Notes: generated from the letters alone by a model not told the origin. A stretch of 53,794 bases of DNA from Dehalococcoidia bacterium (GCA_028285005.1 JANQQP010000036.1:1-53794); one strand, 5' to 3'; shown: positions 41,822-51,245, numbered from the stretch's first letter. Translations and numbers: made by a program.

Positions 41822-42586
41822 CTACCTGAACAGGTCTCTCTCGGGATCACGCAGCAACGACTTGGAACCTTCATTCGACGCGCTGAGTTTCAGGCCGCGT
41901 ACTATCGCCGCGGGCACGCCTCCGGTCTCACCCATTACGAGCTGAGCCGCCGACGCCACCTCGTCAGCGACTGAGACGAGAGTTGCTCGGAGTACTTCTC
42001 CACTATCGTCTGTCTCGCCTCTCGCATCGTCGAGCGGCACGAAGCCAGACGTGCCTATAGCGACGTTGGTGCTGCCCTCTCGCCATGGTCGATTAAAAGT
42101 GTCGGAGATGATCACGGACGGTGAAACTCCGGTCTTTTTCGCTATGTGCTTCTGAAGGTCTCGTGCTGACCGGTCAGGGTCCCTGGGGAGCAGAATCGCC
42201 ATGCCATTCCCCAACGAATTCGAAGTGTCTACTCCAGCATTGGCGCAGACGAAACCGTGGTGAGTCTCGGTTATCAGAACGCCGGGGACGCTGCGTATGA
42301 CGCGGACGCTTTCACCGAGTATCACGTGAACGATACGAGGATCCTTTTGCACGGTCTCAGCCATCTTCAGAGCTGCGTCATCGGGCGTGATCGTATTGAG
42401 GTCGACGATGGCGCCTTCGGCCTTGGAGACCACTTTCTGCGCCACAACCAGCACATCTCCCTGCTGCAGCGTCTCACCGCTCGCAAGCAAGGCTGAGAGG
42501 ACAAGTTCAGCTACGTCGTCGCCGGGCTGTACCGCTGGGATACCGGTGATCGGTCTGACGTTGAGACCTTTAGGTGCTAAAGACAA
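41822..42586 (-). CDS. cofE: Coenzyme F420-0:L-glutamate ligase
   Basis: 254 aa. Family motifs include DVLVVAQKVVSKAEGAIVDL, GFVCANAGVDTSN and VSPSVIISDTFNRPWREGST, as in CofE/FbiB. It adds glutamates to F420-0 using GTP, so the organism probably makes coenzyme F420. The start is TTG with a weak SD. No other F420 gene is nearby. Confidence 0.93.
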   Translation of the reverse strand: MSLAPKGLNVRPITGIPAVQPGDDVAELVLSALLASGETLQQGDVLVVAQKVVSKAEGAIVDLNTITPDDAALKMAETVQKDPRIVHVILGESVRVIRSVPGVLITETHHGFVCANAGVDTSNSLGNGMAILLPRDPDRSARDLQKHIAKKTGVSPSVIISDTFNRPWREGSTNVAIGTSGFVPLDDARGETDDSGEVLRATLVSVADEVASAAQLVMGETGGVPAAIVRGLKLSASNEGSKSLLRDPERDLFR

Positions 42587-42647
42587 CCGCAGCCGACTTT
42601 CGTGATGCGGACACGCTCCGCGGCAACGGCTCTATAGCTCCATTTGC

Positions 42648-44291
42648 TCAGCCGTCTACTCGCCACAGAGGTTCCTCCTCGGTCAGGTCAAAAAGCACAG
42701 CGTGCACATCCTCGTCGCTTGTCAGGTAGACGGGGTTCAGTCCAAGGTTGTGCGCTGCGATCGCCCGGATACGCATGACGGCGCCTCCCTGGACCTCCTG
42801 CGGCACCCGCTCGGGGAACTGTCGCTTTATGTGCTCCCAGTACCAGTCGAAGCCCATCAGAAAGGTGGCGATCACTGCAACATCCTGCTCCGGCTCAGCG
42901 ACGAGTGACTGGTACCACAGGCTGAATGTCGGAATGTCCTCGGCGATTATGACTGCGCCCTGCCCCGCCGCCTCAAAGGCGCTGGTGACGTAGTCGCTCG
43001 CCTCGGTATCGTCGCTGATATCAACACCAGAGTAATTGAATGCGAGCGACCACAGAGGCATGCCGATCAAGGCCGCGGCCATAACGGCTGGGAGGACACG
43101 GTGCCTGTTTCGAATGATCAGATTGCCATTGGCCTTGTCCGCGAGTGCCGCCAGGCTTACAGCAAGGTTGAGTAGACCAGCCGACACCCATAGACCGAAC
43201 ATGATGAAAGCCGGGATGAGAAAGACGTAGGAGTCGAAAGAGTTGTAGGCGATCGAGTAGATAACCAGGGCTGCAAATGAGCCGATGCTGGCGATGGCAA
43301 AGCTGTTGAGTCTGCCCCAGAGGAACATCACGCCGGCGATTCCCAGTATTGCGCCGAGCGCGGTGAACTGAGTCAGCGCTATATCGAACGCGGAGACGAT
43401 GCGGTCAACGTATGCATCGGGCGCCAGTCCAAAGACATAGGACTGATAAAGCGAGGCGGATGCCATGGAGCGGAAGCCGCTGAAGCTATCTGGAAAGAAC
43501 CAGTTGAGCGCGGGATCTTGAGCGGAGGCGATCGGTGCGTAGATGTAGATTGAGAGTCCTGCTATCAGGGCTGCGACCGGCTGCCATTCTCGCAGGACCG
43601 CTTTTGCGTTGAGACGAATGAGCGGCCAGTAGATCCAGATGCCGAGCGGCACTGCGACAAAGCTCACGGTTACGTGGTTGCCGAAGGAGATACCGAGCAG
43701 CAACCCAAGGCCAACTCGAATCCCGAGCGCACTCTCGCCTCGCTCGATCTTCGAGCGCGCGATAAGCGCCAGCCAGGTGAATACGCTGACGAAGAGGGCA
43801 TTGAGCGCATAGACCTCAGTGATAGTCGACTGGGACCAGTGAAGGTTCGAGGTGGCGAATGTCAGCGCTGTGATAAACGCGGCCGCGAATGGGAGCTGTC
43901 GGCCTCGCGTGTCTGTGACTGGAAGCCTCAGCAGCAGCTTCCGTGACGCGAGGAAGAAGAAAGGGACCGCCGCTGCGCCCGTCAGAGCTGAGAACAGGTT
44001 GGCTCTTGATGCCTCGTCACCAAACCAGATCAGCTCGCTAAAAGACCGCATCAGCACTATGTAGGTGGGATAGCCGGTTGGGTGCGGAACTCCCCATGTG
44101 TGCGCGGCGGCAAGAAAGTCTCCACCATCGCCGCCCTCGTTCTCCCAGGTTAGCCCGGGTGCCATGGTGGCGGCGTAGAGAGCAAAGGCTAACGCGAACA
44201 GGATGAGACTCGCAGCCAGTACCGGTCGCTGTCTGACCAACTTAGGGAGATATGTCACCCGTTCAGAGCTGACTGACGGTTCGCGACTCAT
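42648..44291 (-). CDS. DUF2723 integral membrane protein (glycosyltransferase-like)
   Basis: About 547 aa from ATG 44291; the longer frame starts in the upstream terminator and is unlikely. GDGGDFLAAAHTWGVPHPTG near residue 55 is the DUF2723 motif (GD..E..AA..LGVPHP.GYP). About 12 membrane helices follow, with a soluble C-terminal domain of about 110 residues. Related GT-C proteins move sugars from lipid carriers to proteins outside the cell. The substrate is unknown. The neighbouring LPXTG-like surface protein could be a substrate, but they are separated by a terminator. Confidence 0.85.
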   Translation of the reverse strand: MSREPSVSSERVTYLPKLVRQRPVLAASLILFALAFALYAATMAPGLTWENEGGDGGDFLAAAHTWGVPHPTGYPTYIVLMRSFSELIWFGDEASRANLFSALTGAAAVPFFFLASRKLLLRLPVTDTRGRQLPFAAAFITALTFATSNLHWSQSTITEVYALNALFVSVFTWLALIARSKIERGESALGIRVGLGLLLGISFGNHVTVSFVAVPLGIWIYWPLIRLNAKAVLREWQPVAALIAGLSIYIYAPIASAQDPALNWFFPDSFSGFRSMASASLYQSYVFGLAPDAYVDRIVSAFDIALTQFTALGAILGIAGVMFLWGRLNSFAIASIGSFAALVIYSIAYNSFDSYVFLIPAFIMFGLWVSAGLLNLAVSLAALADKANGNLIIRNRHRVLPAVMAAALIGMPLWSLAFNYSGVDISDDTEASDYVTSAFEAAGQGAVIIAEDIPTFSLWYQSLVAEPEQDVAVIATFLMGFDWYWEHIKRQFPERVPQEVQGGAVMRIRAIAAHNLGLNPVYLTSDEDVHAVLFDLTEEEPLWRVDG

Positions 44292-44328
44292 TAGCGGGCA
44301 GACTCTTCTCGTTGCTAAGGCCAAATAA

Positions 44329-44354
44329 GAGAGGGACCCGAATGGGTCCCTCTC
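44329..44354 (-). terminator. Rho-independent terminator after the LPXTG-like gene
   Basis: A perfect 11-bp stem (44329-44339 with 44344-44354), 4-base loop, then TTATTT on the minus strand. Confidence 0.9.
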
Positions 44355-44378
44355 AATTATCAGCTATTCGATCAATGC

Positions 44379-45521
44379 CTACTCGGGCCGTGAAGCGTTC
44401 CTTGCCCTGAGCATCGTGATCGTACCGCCACCGACAAGAGCAACTCCGATCAGTCCAATCAGAACCAGGAGGCTCGTGGTTGGGCTCCAGCCACCGGTCG
44501 CCGGCAGGCCAGAGCCATCGGGCGATGCAGTGGCAGGTATCTGCTGCACACCAACTGCGAAGTTCGAGAAGTTGGACGAGTTAGCGCAGACCTGTTGCGT
44601 CAGGTTGTTGAATGTCGAAGTGAGCGGGATCCACTGGTCGTTCGGACCGAGTCTCAGCACACGCACGTTCGAGAACCCGTTCGAGAGGTCGCTCGCAGAT
44701 GTCGGGAGACATATCCGGGCTGAGCGCAGCAGCCTGAAGTTGGTCTGTGCTGTTCCAGAAGAGTCCACAAACGTTATGTCGGCAGCGGAACTACCGGGAA
44801 GGAATCCACTTGGCAGCGGCGGGAGCGAACTCTGGTCGACGGCGTCGACCTGCACTCCGAAGAAGTCACTGACCGAACCCGTGGGGATGAACACAGCTGG
44901 CCGATCTCTTAGAGCGCTGGCTTCCGCTGAGCCACCAGTCTCGACACCGGTGGATGACACCAGAATCGAACCGGCAGGCTGAACCACGCCCTGCGCATTC
45001 GGGATCGAAGATGGCGGAGTGCCCGGATTAACGGGCGCTGGGACCGGTGTGGCCGTGGCAGGAGCCGCAGCAACGGTGATGGACATGTCCCTCTTGACAA
45101 CCCAGTCCCTTGATTCCTGAACCTGGGTCACCTGTGCGTTGACCGTTCCGGTTCCGTTGGCTGTCAGAACAACCGTAGGAGATGCCGAACCTGAGGCAAT
45201 GGTGACGCCACCGGTCGAGGTCCACAGGAATGTGAGGTCCGGAAGGCTGTCATTTACGGCGCCGGTAGAGTCCTTCAGGACGATCGTGACCTGAATCTGC
45301 TGTCCAGTCTGCAATGTCAGACCTGTAGGCAGTGTGTCAGCCGTCTCGAGGATCTGTTCAGGGGTCTTGGCGACGCTGTTGCCCGTGCCAAGTCCTGGCC
45401 CCTGCGAGTCTGCGTTCGCGGTACTCGACCAAACTGCCGAGTAGGACACGGCGAAAATAGTTACCAATCCCACCAAAGCGATCGAGAAGATCCATCGCCT
45501 TGGGATTGCGGAGCCTAGCAT
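44379..45521 (-). CDS. Surface protein with LPXTG-like sorting signal
   Basis: About 380 aa from ATG 45521, which has GGGAGG 6 bases before it; the frame extends 27 codons upstream without such a site. A signal helix (WIFSIALVGLVTIFAVSYSA) begins the protein. An Ig-like domain is likely near residues 60-165, followed by a Pro/Ala linker. The C-terminus is LPATGG, a hydrophobic helix and a basic tail (MLRARNASRPE), the classic layout recognised by sortase. It is probably fixed to the cell wall. No sortase gene lies in the window. It ends with its own terminator. Confidence 0.85.
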   Translation of the reverse strand: MLGSAIPRRWIFSIALVGLVTIFAVSYSAVWSSTANADSQGPGLGTGNSVAKTPEQILETADTLPTGLTLQTGQQIQVTIVLKDSTGAVNDSLPDLTFLWTSTGGVTIASGSASPTVVLTANGTGTVNAQVTQVQESRDWVVKRDMSITVAAAPATATPVPAPVNPGTPPSSIPNAQGVVQPAGSILVSSTGVETGGSAEASALRDRPAVFIPTGSVSDFFGVQVDAVDQSSLPPLPSGFLPGSSAADITFVDSSGTAQTNFRLLRSARICLPTSASDLSNGFSNVRVLRLGPNDQWIPLTSTFNNLTQQVCANSSNFSNFAVGVQQIPATASPDGSGLPATGGWSPTTSLLVLIGLIGVALVGGGTITMLRARNASRPE

Positions 45522-46021
45522 GGGCTGCCTCCCGGCCGAACGGTTTGCTATTCCGTCCTCTAGAGACCGCACTACGCGGGCGCGGCCTACCAGTTTGTGC
45601 ATCTAAAGGTGTTTTATACGCGCTCGACCGAGGTCGTTGCCCGCGGACCGAGTGCGGATTGCGATAATTCTAAGTGCCAATCACACTTCGCGCGCGCCGA
45701 GATCATCCCTGCGACACCGGGTCAAGATACACCACCCCAAAATCGAGCGTCAAGATGAGAACCACGCGCTGTAACGCACATTTGCCTGTGTGTTTTTGCA
45801 CTCAACTTCGACCCGGTCTCATCACCTGAGGCACCCTGTATCGCAGGCCGTTCGAGCAGTGACAAGTTTCTGCGACTAGAATTACCCGGCCATTACTCGA
45901 ATGAAAGTGAATACGAGTTCGGTGGTGGCGGCGATTCAGTCGACTCAAGCATCGGTCGATTTCACACTCTCAGGCAGCCCGGATTCTACGAACGTCCGGC
46001 ACAGCACTTAAGGACTTCGGC
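45522..46021. other. Intergenic region without a gene
   Basis: About 500 bases between divergent genes. No frame is convincing and no RNA gene is seen. It must hold promoters for both sides; I could not pick them with confidence. The SDR gene has AAGGA 8 bases before its ATG. Confidence 0.6.
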
Positions 46022-46798
46022 ATGGACATGGGAATATCGGGCAAGAACGCCCTCGTAACCGGCGGCAGCCGAGGTCTCGGCAGGCAAGCCGCGCTTGCAT
46101 TGGCTCGCGAGGGCGTAAATGTGGCGATGTGCGCAAGGGGCGAGGAGAGGCTGAACGAGACTGCTGACGAGGTCCGTGAGCTTGGTGTGAAGGTCAGTAC
46201 GGCCGTTGCCGATCTTGGGAAACCAGAGGAGGCCGAGCAGCTTGTGCAGGCAACGATTTCCGAGCTGGGCCAGATCGACATCCTGGTGAACAATGTCGGC
46301 GGCAGCATGGGCACGAGCGACCTGCTTAACTCTTCGATTGACGACTTCCAGGCTGTGATGGAGGTCAACCTGTGGTCGGCGGTGCGGCTCATGAAGCTGA
46401 CATTGCCGGGCATGAAGGATCGCAGCTGGGGCCGGGTGATCAACATCGCCTCTATCTACGGCCGCGAGCATGGCGGCACCGCGCCTTACATGACCGCCAA
46501 GGCGGCGATGATCGCGGCGACTAAGCATGCCGCGATGACCATGGCGAGCGAGGGCGTGACGGTGAACGCTATCGCGCCGGGCTCGATCCTCTTTCCAGGC
46601 GGGTCGTGGGACAGGTTCATTAACAACAACACGCCGGAAGACGTGGACGAGTTCATCGAACGAAACCTGCCGGCCGGTAAGTTCGGCTGGCCGGAGCCGA
46701 TCGGTGCCACGGTTGCGTTCCTGGCATCTGCTCACGCCGACCTGATCCTGGGCGCCTGCATCAACGTCGACGGTGGTCAGTCACACAGCCTGTTCTAG
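46022..46798 (+). CDS. SDR-family oxidoreductase
   Basis: 258 aa, one Rossmann domain. The cofactor motif is TGGSRGLG (residues 14-20), followed by NNVGG (90-94). The catalytic tetrad is Asn116, Ser144, Tyr156, Lys160. ARG after beta-strand 2 suggests NADP(H). It resembles FabG-like reductases; the substrate is unknown. It converges with the amidase gene. Confidence 0.92.
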   Translation: MDMGISGKNALVTGGSRGLGRQAALALAREGVNVAMCARGEERLNETADEVRELGVKVSTAVADLGKPEEAEQLVQATISELGQIDILVNNVGGSMGTSDLLNSSIDDFQAVMEVNLWSAVRLMKLTLPGMKDRSWGRVINIASIYGREHGGTAPYMTAKAAMIAATKHAAMTMASEGVTVNAIAPGSILFPGGSWDRFINNNTPEDVDEFIERNLPAGKFGWPEPIGATVAFLASAHADLILGACINVDGGQSHSLF

Positions 46799-46819
46799 CC
46801 AGCGAGTCGCCGCTCACCG

Positions 46820-48190
46820 TCAGTTCGATGCGGCAAGTGGTGGAAGCTCGGGCTCGTAACCAACACGCTCCTCAACCCAGCGCGCCGCACGCAGCAGACC
46901 GGCGTCATCGTGTCCTCTACCGACTAGCTGCACACCTATCGGCATGCCGTTACGGCTGATGCCGGTTGGAACCGATATCGCGGGAAGACCGGCTGTCGTC
47001 CACGGTGAGTAGAAGCTGGGATCGCCGGTCGTCGAGAGATCACGTGGAGCGGGGCCGGCGGCTGCGGGCATTATCAGGGCATCCATCGACGCCAGCGCCT
47101 CATCGATGTCCCGTCGGAACTGGCGCCTTACTCTTTGTGCCTCGACGTACGCGCTGCCCGGCAAGAGCTTTCCTGTCTCTATCTTCGCCCGGGCGGATGG
47201 TCCGTAGTCGCCGGGCCGTTCGGCGAATACGGTCTTGTGGACTTCAGCGGTCTCCACTGAATCGATCACCAACTTGGCGTCGCGGATATAGAGGTATGAG
47301 ATTGGCAGGTCGTACAGCTCGACCCAGTTCCCGCCCTGCCTGAGCAGTTCGATCAGCTCAAACATGTGCGCCTGCATCTCAGTTGACGTCGTGCGCTCGA
47401 TGTCGCCTGAGACAATCCCGAGCTTTGGCGCAGGAATGTCTTCAGTCAGTCTGGCCGCGTAGCCGGGATGGGACTTCGCGTCGACGCTTGCCGGGTCGTG
47501 GATATCGAGACCATGCAGAACATCCATTAGCACGGCGGCGTCGGTGACGGTTCGCGTCATCCAGCCGACCGTGTCGAGTGTCCAGCTGACAGGAAAAACC
47601 CCGCGCCGGGAGACGAGTCCGTAGGTCGGCTTGAAGCCTGTGACTCCGTTGTAGGCAGCTGGCCGGATGACCGATCCCGCGGTCTGCGTTCCGAGCGCGG
47701 CCGGGCAGTGTCCGGAGGCAACTGCCACGGCAGAGCCTGAGCTGCTTCCGCCCGGTGTGTGCTCTCGATTCCACGGGTTCAGCGTTCGAGGCGGGTCGGA
47801 CATAGCGAACTCGACCGTGACCGTCTTTCCAAGTGCTATTGCACCAGCGCCCTTGAGCCGTGCAACGACGGCAGCATCCTGGTTCGGAATGTTGTCGGCG
47901 TAGATAGGCGAACCCATCGCCGTGCGCAGTCCTGCCGTCGCGATGATGTCCTTGATGCCAACCGGCACGCCGTGCAGTGGACCGAGCACATCGCCTCGGG
48001 CCAGGGTTTCGTCGGCCTGTCTCGCCGCCGTTATCGCTCCATCACGATCAACAAGCTCCCATGCCTGCAGCAAATCATCGGTCCGCTCAATCCGGTCCAG
48101 GGCGGCGGTTACGACTTCGGTGGCGGAAAGCTGGCGATCGCGGATGAGCTGTGCGGTTTTGGTGACCGAGACGAGCGCGAGATCGGTCAT
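46820..48190 (-). CDS. Amidase-signature-family hydrolase
   Basis: 456 aa. The Ser-cisSer-Lys triad is predicted as Lys80 (GVPVGIKD), Ser149 (PGGSSSGSA) and Ser173 (TAGSVIRPA). The ~450-residue length and N-terminal ~60-residue helical part are typical of GatA-like and AtzE-like amidases. No gatB neighbours it, so a catabolic amidase is more likely than tRNA transamidation. It overlaps a small upstream gene by 4 bases. Confidence 0.92.
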   Translation of the reverse strand: MTDLALVSVTKTAQLIRDRQLSATEVVTAALDRIERTDDLLQAWELVDRDGAITAARQADETLARGDVLGPLHGVPVGIKDIIATAGLRTAMGSPIYADNIPNQDAAVVARLKGAGAIALGKTVTVEFAMSDPPRTLNPWNREHTPGGSSSGSAVAVASGHCPAALGTQTAGSVIRPAAYNGVTGFKPTYGLVSRRGVFPVSWTLDTVGWMTRTVTDAAVLMDVLHGLDIHDPASVDAKSHPGYAARLTEDIPAPKLGIVSGDIERTTSTEMQAHMFELIELLRQGGNWVELYDLPISYLYIRDAKLVIDSVETAEVHKTVFAERPGDYGPSARAKIETGKLLPGSAYVEAQRVRRQFRRDIDEALASMDALIMPAAAGPAPRDLSTTGDPSFYSPWTTAGLPAISVPTGISRNGMPIGVQLVGRGHDDAGLLRAARWVEERVGYEPELPPLAASN

Positions 48191-48423
48191 CGCACTTCGT
48201 CCTGCGCATGGTCCGCAGGCGCTGTCTCATGTAGGTAGAAGGCTGGCGAATCGTCCCTTGAGAACCGCAGGGGATCTAGTCGGGCCACGGCCTCGCTGGC
48301 CTTCCAGAGCGATACTTCAATGGCAGTTGCGCGCTCTTCGCCAAGCGCCTCGACAGCGCGTTCGCGCAGCCTGTCGAAAGCCTCCTGTCGCTCTTCGTCT
48401 GTGAGATCGCCGGGAAACTTCAT
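48187..48423 (-). CDS. Small protein coupled to the amidase (GatC/AtzG-like by context)
   Basis: 78 aa, mostly helical and acidic (GDLTDEERQEAFDRLRERAV), with a C-terminal extended segment (FYLHETAPADHAQDEVR). It overlaps the amidase start by 4 bases (ATGA). Size and position match AtzG and GatC, small partners that hold or stabilise their amidase, though the sequence match is not certain. Its function is otherwise unknown. Confidence 0.65.
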   Translation of the reverse strand: MKFPGDLTDEERQEAFDRLRERAVEALGEERATAIEVSLWKASEAVARLDPLRFSRDDSPAFYLHETAPADHAQDEVR

Positions 48424-48529
48424 GTGGGACTAATGCTCCGCTTCACTGAGGCGAGTGGAATCGGTCGGCGAAGCCTACAGCATGATTACGTCGAGAACGA
48501 AGGTCGGAATCGCGGGGCACAGACGCGAA

Positions 48530-48557
48530 CCGGCCCCGCCATTTCAAGCGGGGCCGG
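48530..48557 (-). terminator. Hairpin after rplL
   Basis: A 10-bp perfect G+C stem (48530-48539 with 48548-48557), 8-base loop, 30 bases beyond the rplL stop. No T-run follows, so termination may depend on another factor. Confidence 0.6.
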
Positions 48558-48587
48558 CAATCTCGAACTTTGCTGTCAGAAGCAGAG

Positions 48588-48980
48588 CTAGCTGATCTCT
48601 ACGACGGCGCCGGCCTCTTCGAGCTTGGCCTTGGCCTCGTCAGCCTCTTCCTTGGCCACCGCTTCCTTGACCGGCTTAGGCGCGGCCTCAACGAGGTCCT
48701 TGGCTTCCTTCAGGCCGAGTGGCGTGAGCTCACGCACTGCCTTAATGACCGCGATCTTGTTGCCGCCGATCTCCTTGAGCACGACATCGAACTCGCTCTT
48801 CTCTTCACTACCGCCGCCATCGCCACCAGCGTCGCCACCGGCTGCGGGTCCGGCTGCCACCGCCACAGGTGCGGCCGCCGATACACCGAACTCTTCTTCA
48901 AGCGCCTTGACGACCTCAGCGAGGTCGAGCACTGACATTTCCTTAATGCCTTCGATCAGTTCTTCTTTTGTGATTGCCAT
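48588..48980 (-). CDS. rplL: Ribosomal protein bL12 (L7/L12)
   Basis: 130 aa. The N-terminal dimer domain ([19 protein letters not shown]), an Ala/Gly-rich hinge, and the C-terminal [24 protein letters not shown] domain are all present. It binds L10 as dimers on the ribosome stalk. It is the last gene of the ribosomal block. The stop is followed by a G+C hairpin. Confidence 0.97.
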   Translation of the reverse strand: MAITKEELIEGIKEMSVLDLAEVVKALEEEFGVSAAAPVAVAAGPAAGGDAGGDGGGSEEKSEFDVVLKEIGGNKIAVIKAVRELTPLGLKEAKDLVEAAPKPVKEAVAKEEADEAKAKLEEAGAVVEIS

Positions 48981-49053
48981 TTCTTAGATGTCTCCAAAGG
49001 CCGCAACCGGCCGCTAGTTTTTACCGTATGGCACGGATCCCGCGCCGGTTGTG

Positions 49054-49815
49054 TTATTCGGACTTCTCTTCTTCGTCGGACTCTTCAGCTTTTTCAGGCT
49101 CTTCGGTCTCGGCCTCAGCAGCAGGTGTTTCCTCGGCTTCAGCTTCTGCGGCCGGTGCCTCTTCGGTTTCAGCGGCCGGCGCTTCGTCGGCCTCCGATTC
49201 GGTGGCTGCGGCTTCTTCGGCTTCAGCGGCCGGCGCTTCGTCGGCCTCCGATTCGGTGGCTGCGGCTTCTTCGCTGTCTGCCTCTGCGGCAGCCGCTCCA
49301 TCGCCTAGCTCAGAGATTTTCTGCAGCACGGTGGCCAGCGCCCTGATCGGTCCGTTCATCACCATGACCAGGCCGGTAATCGGACTGTTCATGCTGCCCA
49401 TCATCTTGGCGAGAAGCACCTCTTTGGTCGGCAGCTTGGCCAACGCCTTGATTCGGTCAGGCGACAGCATCTCGGCGTCGAGCGCGCCACCGATGATGGT
49501 CATCTCGACGCTGTTATCGTCGATGTAGTTGACCAGCACCTTCGCGGCGGCAGCCGGGTCGCCATCAGTCGTCAGGAAACCGATTGGGCCGTCGATGAAC
49601 TCTTTGAGCTCGGGCCTTCCAGCGTTGTCTGCAGCGATCCTTGCCAGAGTGTTCTTGGCGATCTTGAACTGAGCGCTGGACTCGCGGACCGCACGACGCA
49701 TGCCCTGCATGGCGTTGACATCGAGACCGCGATAGTTCGCAGCAATCACCAGCGGCGAAGCCTTGAAGTGCTCTTCAAGCTCCGCAACCAGTTGCACATT
49801 TTTCTCAGTTGGCAT
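49054..49815 (-). CDS. rplJ: Ribosomal protein uL10 with long acidic tail
   Basis: 253 aa. The L10 core (residues 1-~175; NVQLVAELEEHFK, VIAANYRGLDV, LARIAADNAGRPELKEFIDG) is standard. Residues ~180-253 form an Ala/Glu repeat tail, including an 18-residue unit in two copies; the usual length is about 165-180 residues. GGGAGG lies 5 bases before the ATG. The L12-binding helix precedes the tail. Confidence 0.95.
   Translation of the reverse strand: MPTEKNVQLVAELEEHFKASPLVIAANYRGLDVNAMQGMRRAVRESSAQFKIAKNTLARIAADNAGRPELKEFIDGPIGFLTTDGDPAAAAKVLVNYIDDNSVEMTIIGGALDAEMLSPDRIKALAKLPTKEVLLAKMMGSMNSPITGLVMVMNGPIRALATVLQKISELGDGAAAAEADSEEAAATESEADEAPAAEAEEAAATESEADEAPAAETEEAPAAEAEAEETPAAEAETEEPEKAEESDEEEKSE
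49168..49275 (-). repeat. 54-bp tandem repeat (two copies) in rplJ
   Basis: Copies 49168-49221 and 49222-49275 are nearly identical and encode two 18-residue acidic units (EEAAATESEADEAPAAEA type). Near-identity at the DNA level suggests a recent duplication. Confidence 0.85.
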
Positions 49816-49866
49816 CAGGCCTCCCGTATGTCGTGGGGCTGGCCAGGACGACTACTCCCGGACAAG

Positions 49867-49897
49867 AAAAAACCCCGGAGCTGCTACGGCCCGGGGC
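49867..49897 (-). promoter_or_regulatory. Attenuator-type terminator in the rplJ leader
   Basis: A CCCCGG/CCGGGG stem (49873-49878 with 49891-49896), then TTTTTTC on the minus strand. It lies in the ~250-base gap between rplA and rplJ, about 50 bases before the rplJ start. This is where an L10 leader RNA is expected, so it may tune L10/L12 synthesis by termination. Confidence 0.7.
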
Positions 49898-50069
49898 GTT
49901 GATCGACATCTCGTCGATTCGGTTCCCGACCTCGACAGGCGCTTTCGCATTACCGACTCCGGTTTGCCCGGAAGGACGACCTGTTTTCTACAGCCGATCT
50001 TCTATTCAGTTGCTGCTAACAGTCTAGCAATATCGCGCCGACGTTTGCGCCGGTGCAGATGACCAATCT

Positions 50070-50783
50070 TTACGCAGACCTCGAAGCAGCCTCGAGCTCG
50101 GCAAGGTCCAGCTTGATGCCAGGGCCCATTGTGGTGGTCAGCGTGGCCGAGTCGACCAGAGCGCCCTTCACGCCTTCAGGCTTTGCCTGCAGGATAGTGG
50201 AGTAGACGCTGGTCATGTTTTCGAGGATCTGCTCCTCGCTGAAGCTGGCTACGCCGATGCGTGTGTGGATGACAGCCTGCTTGTCCATTCGAACTTCGCT
50301 GCGGCCTCGCTTGGCGGCAGTAACAGCATTGCTAATGGCGTCCGGCGCCACCACTGTTCCGGTGCGCGGGTTCGGCATCAGGCCGCGGCGTCCGAGGTAG
50401 CGGCCAAGACGGCCGATCTTCGCCATCTGGTCGGTCGTGGCGATCGCGGTGTCGAAGTCAGCCCAGCCACCCTCGATGCGCTTGATCGTCTCTTCATCAG
50501 CGATGAAGTCTGCGCCAGCTTCCTGTGCGGCCTGAGCAGCGTCGCCCTCGGCGAATACCAGAATGCGGACCTGCTTGCCGGTGCCATGCGGTAGCTCCGC
50601 AACTTCGCGGATCTGCTGGTCTGAATGCCGAGGATCGGCAGACGTCGTTACATGAAACTCCACAGCCTCATCGAACTTGGCGGTAGCGTACTTCTTCGCC
50701 AGCGACACCGCTTCCTGCGGGCCATGCGGCTCGAAGCCAATGGCGTCTGATGCTTCCCGGTATCGCTTTCCGTGTTTGCCCAT
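50070..50783 (-). CDS. rplA: Ribosomal protein uL1
   Basis: 237 aa, full length. MGKHGKRYREA start, VRILVFAEGD, and MPNPRTGTVV (RNA-binding region) are typical. It binds 23S rRNA at the L1 stalk. It follows rplK by 36 bases. Confidence 0.97.
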   Translation of the reverse strand: MGKHGKRYREASDAIGFEPHGPQEAVSLAKKYATAKFDEAVEFHVTTSADPRHSDQQIREVAELPHGTGKQVRILVFAEGDAAQAAQEAGADFIADEETIKRIEGGWADFDTAIATTDQMAKIGRLGRYLGRRGLMPNPRTGTVVAPDAISNAVTAAKRGRSEVRMDKQAVIHTRIGVASFSEEQILENMTSVYSTILQAKPEGVKGALVDSATLTTTMGPGIKLDLAELEAASRSA

Positions 50784-50819
50784 CTTGCTCTACGTCTCTT
50801 CCCGTTAATACGCGGCCGA

Positions 50820-51245
50820 TTAGCCCGAGACGGTGACTCCCATGCTGCGGGCGCTGCCTTCCACGATCTTCATCGCGGCTTCAATGTCGTTGGCGTTCAG
50901 GTCCTGCATCTTCGTCTCGGCGATCTCCCGGACCTGGTCGCGGCTGATTGAGCCGGCGATCTCCACACCTGCGGCTCCCGAGCCGCCCTGCAGCTTCGCT
51001 GCTTTCTTGATCAGGTCGGAGGCAGGCGGGCTCTTCAGCACGAATGTGAATGAGCGGTCCTGGTAGACAGTCAGCTCCACCGGAACAACACTGCCCCTGA
51101 ACTGCGAGGTCTTCTCGTTGTACTCCTTGACGAACTGCATGATGTTCACACCATGCTGGCCAAGGGCAGGTCCGACCGGCGGGGCCGGCGTTGCCGCTCC
51201 TGCGGGTAGCTGGAGCTTTAGCATTCCTGTGACTTTTTTAGCCAC
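50820..51245 (-). CDS. rplK: Ribosomal protein uL11
   Basis: 141 aa. [20 protein letters not shown] and [19 protein letters not shown] are standard. The GTG start has AAGGAAAAG upstream. It binds the GTPase-associated centre of 23S rRNA. Confidence 0.97.
   Translation of the reverse strand: MAKKVTGMLKLQLPAGAATPAPPVGPALGQHGVNIMQFVKEYNEKTSQFRGSVVPVELTVYQDRSFTFVLKSPPASDLIKKAAKLQGGSGAAGVEIAGSISRDQVREIAETKMQDLNANDIEAAMKIVEGSARSMGVTVSG

Noticed and set aside
45986..46735. 249-codon minus-strand frame over the SDR gene
   Set aside because: The SDR frame has the full catalytic tetrad; the other strand is a shadow.
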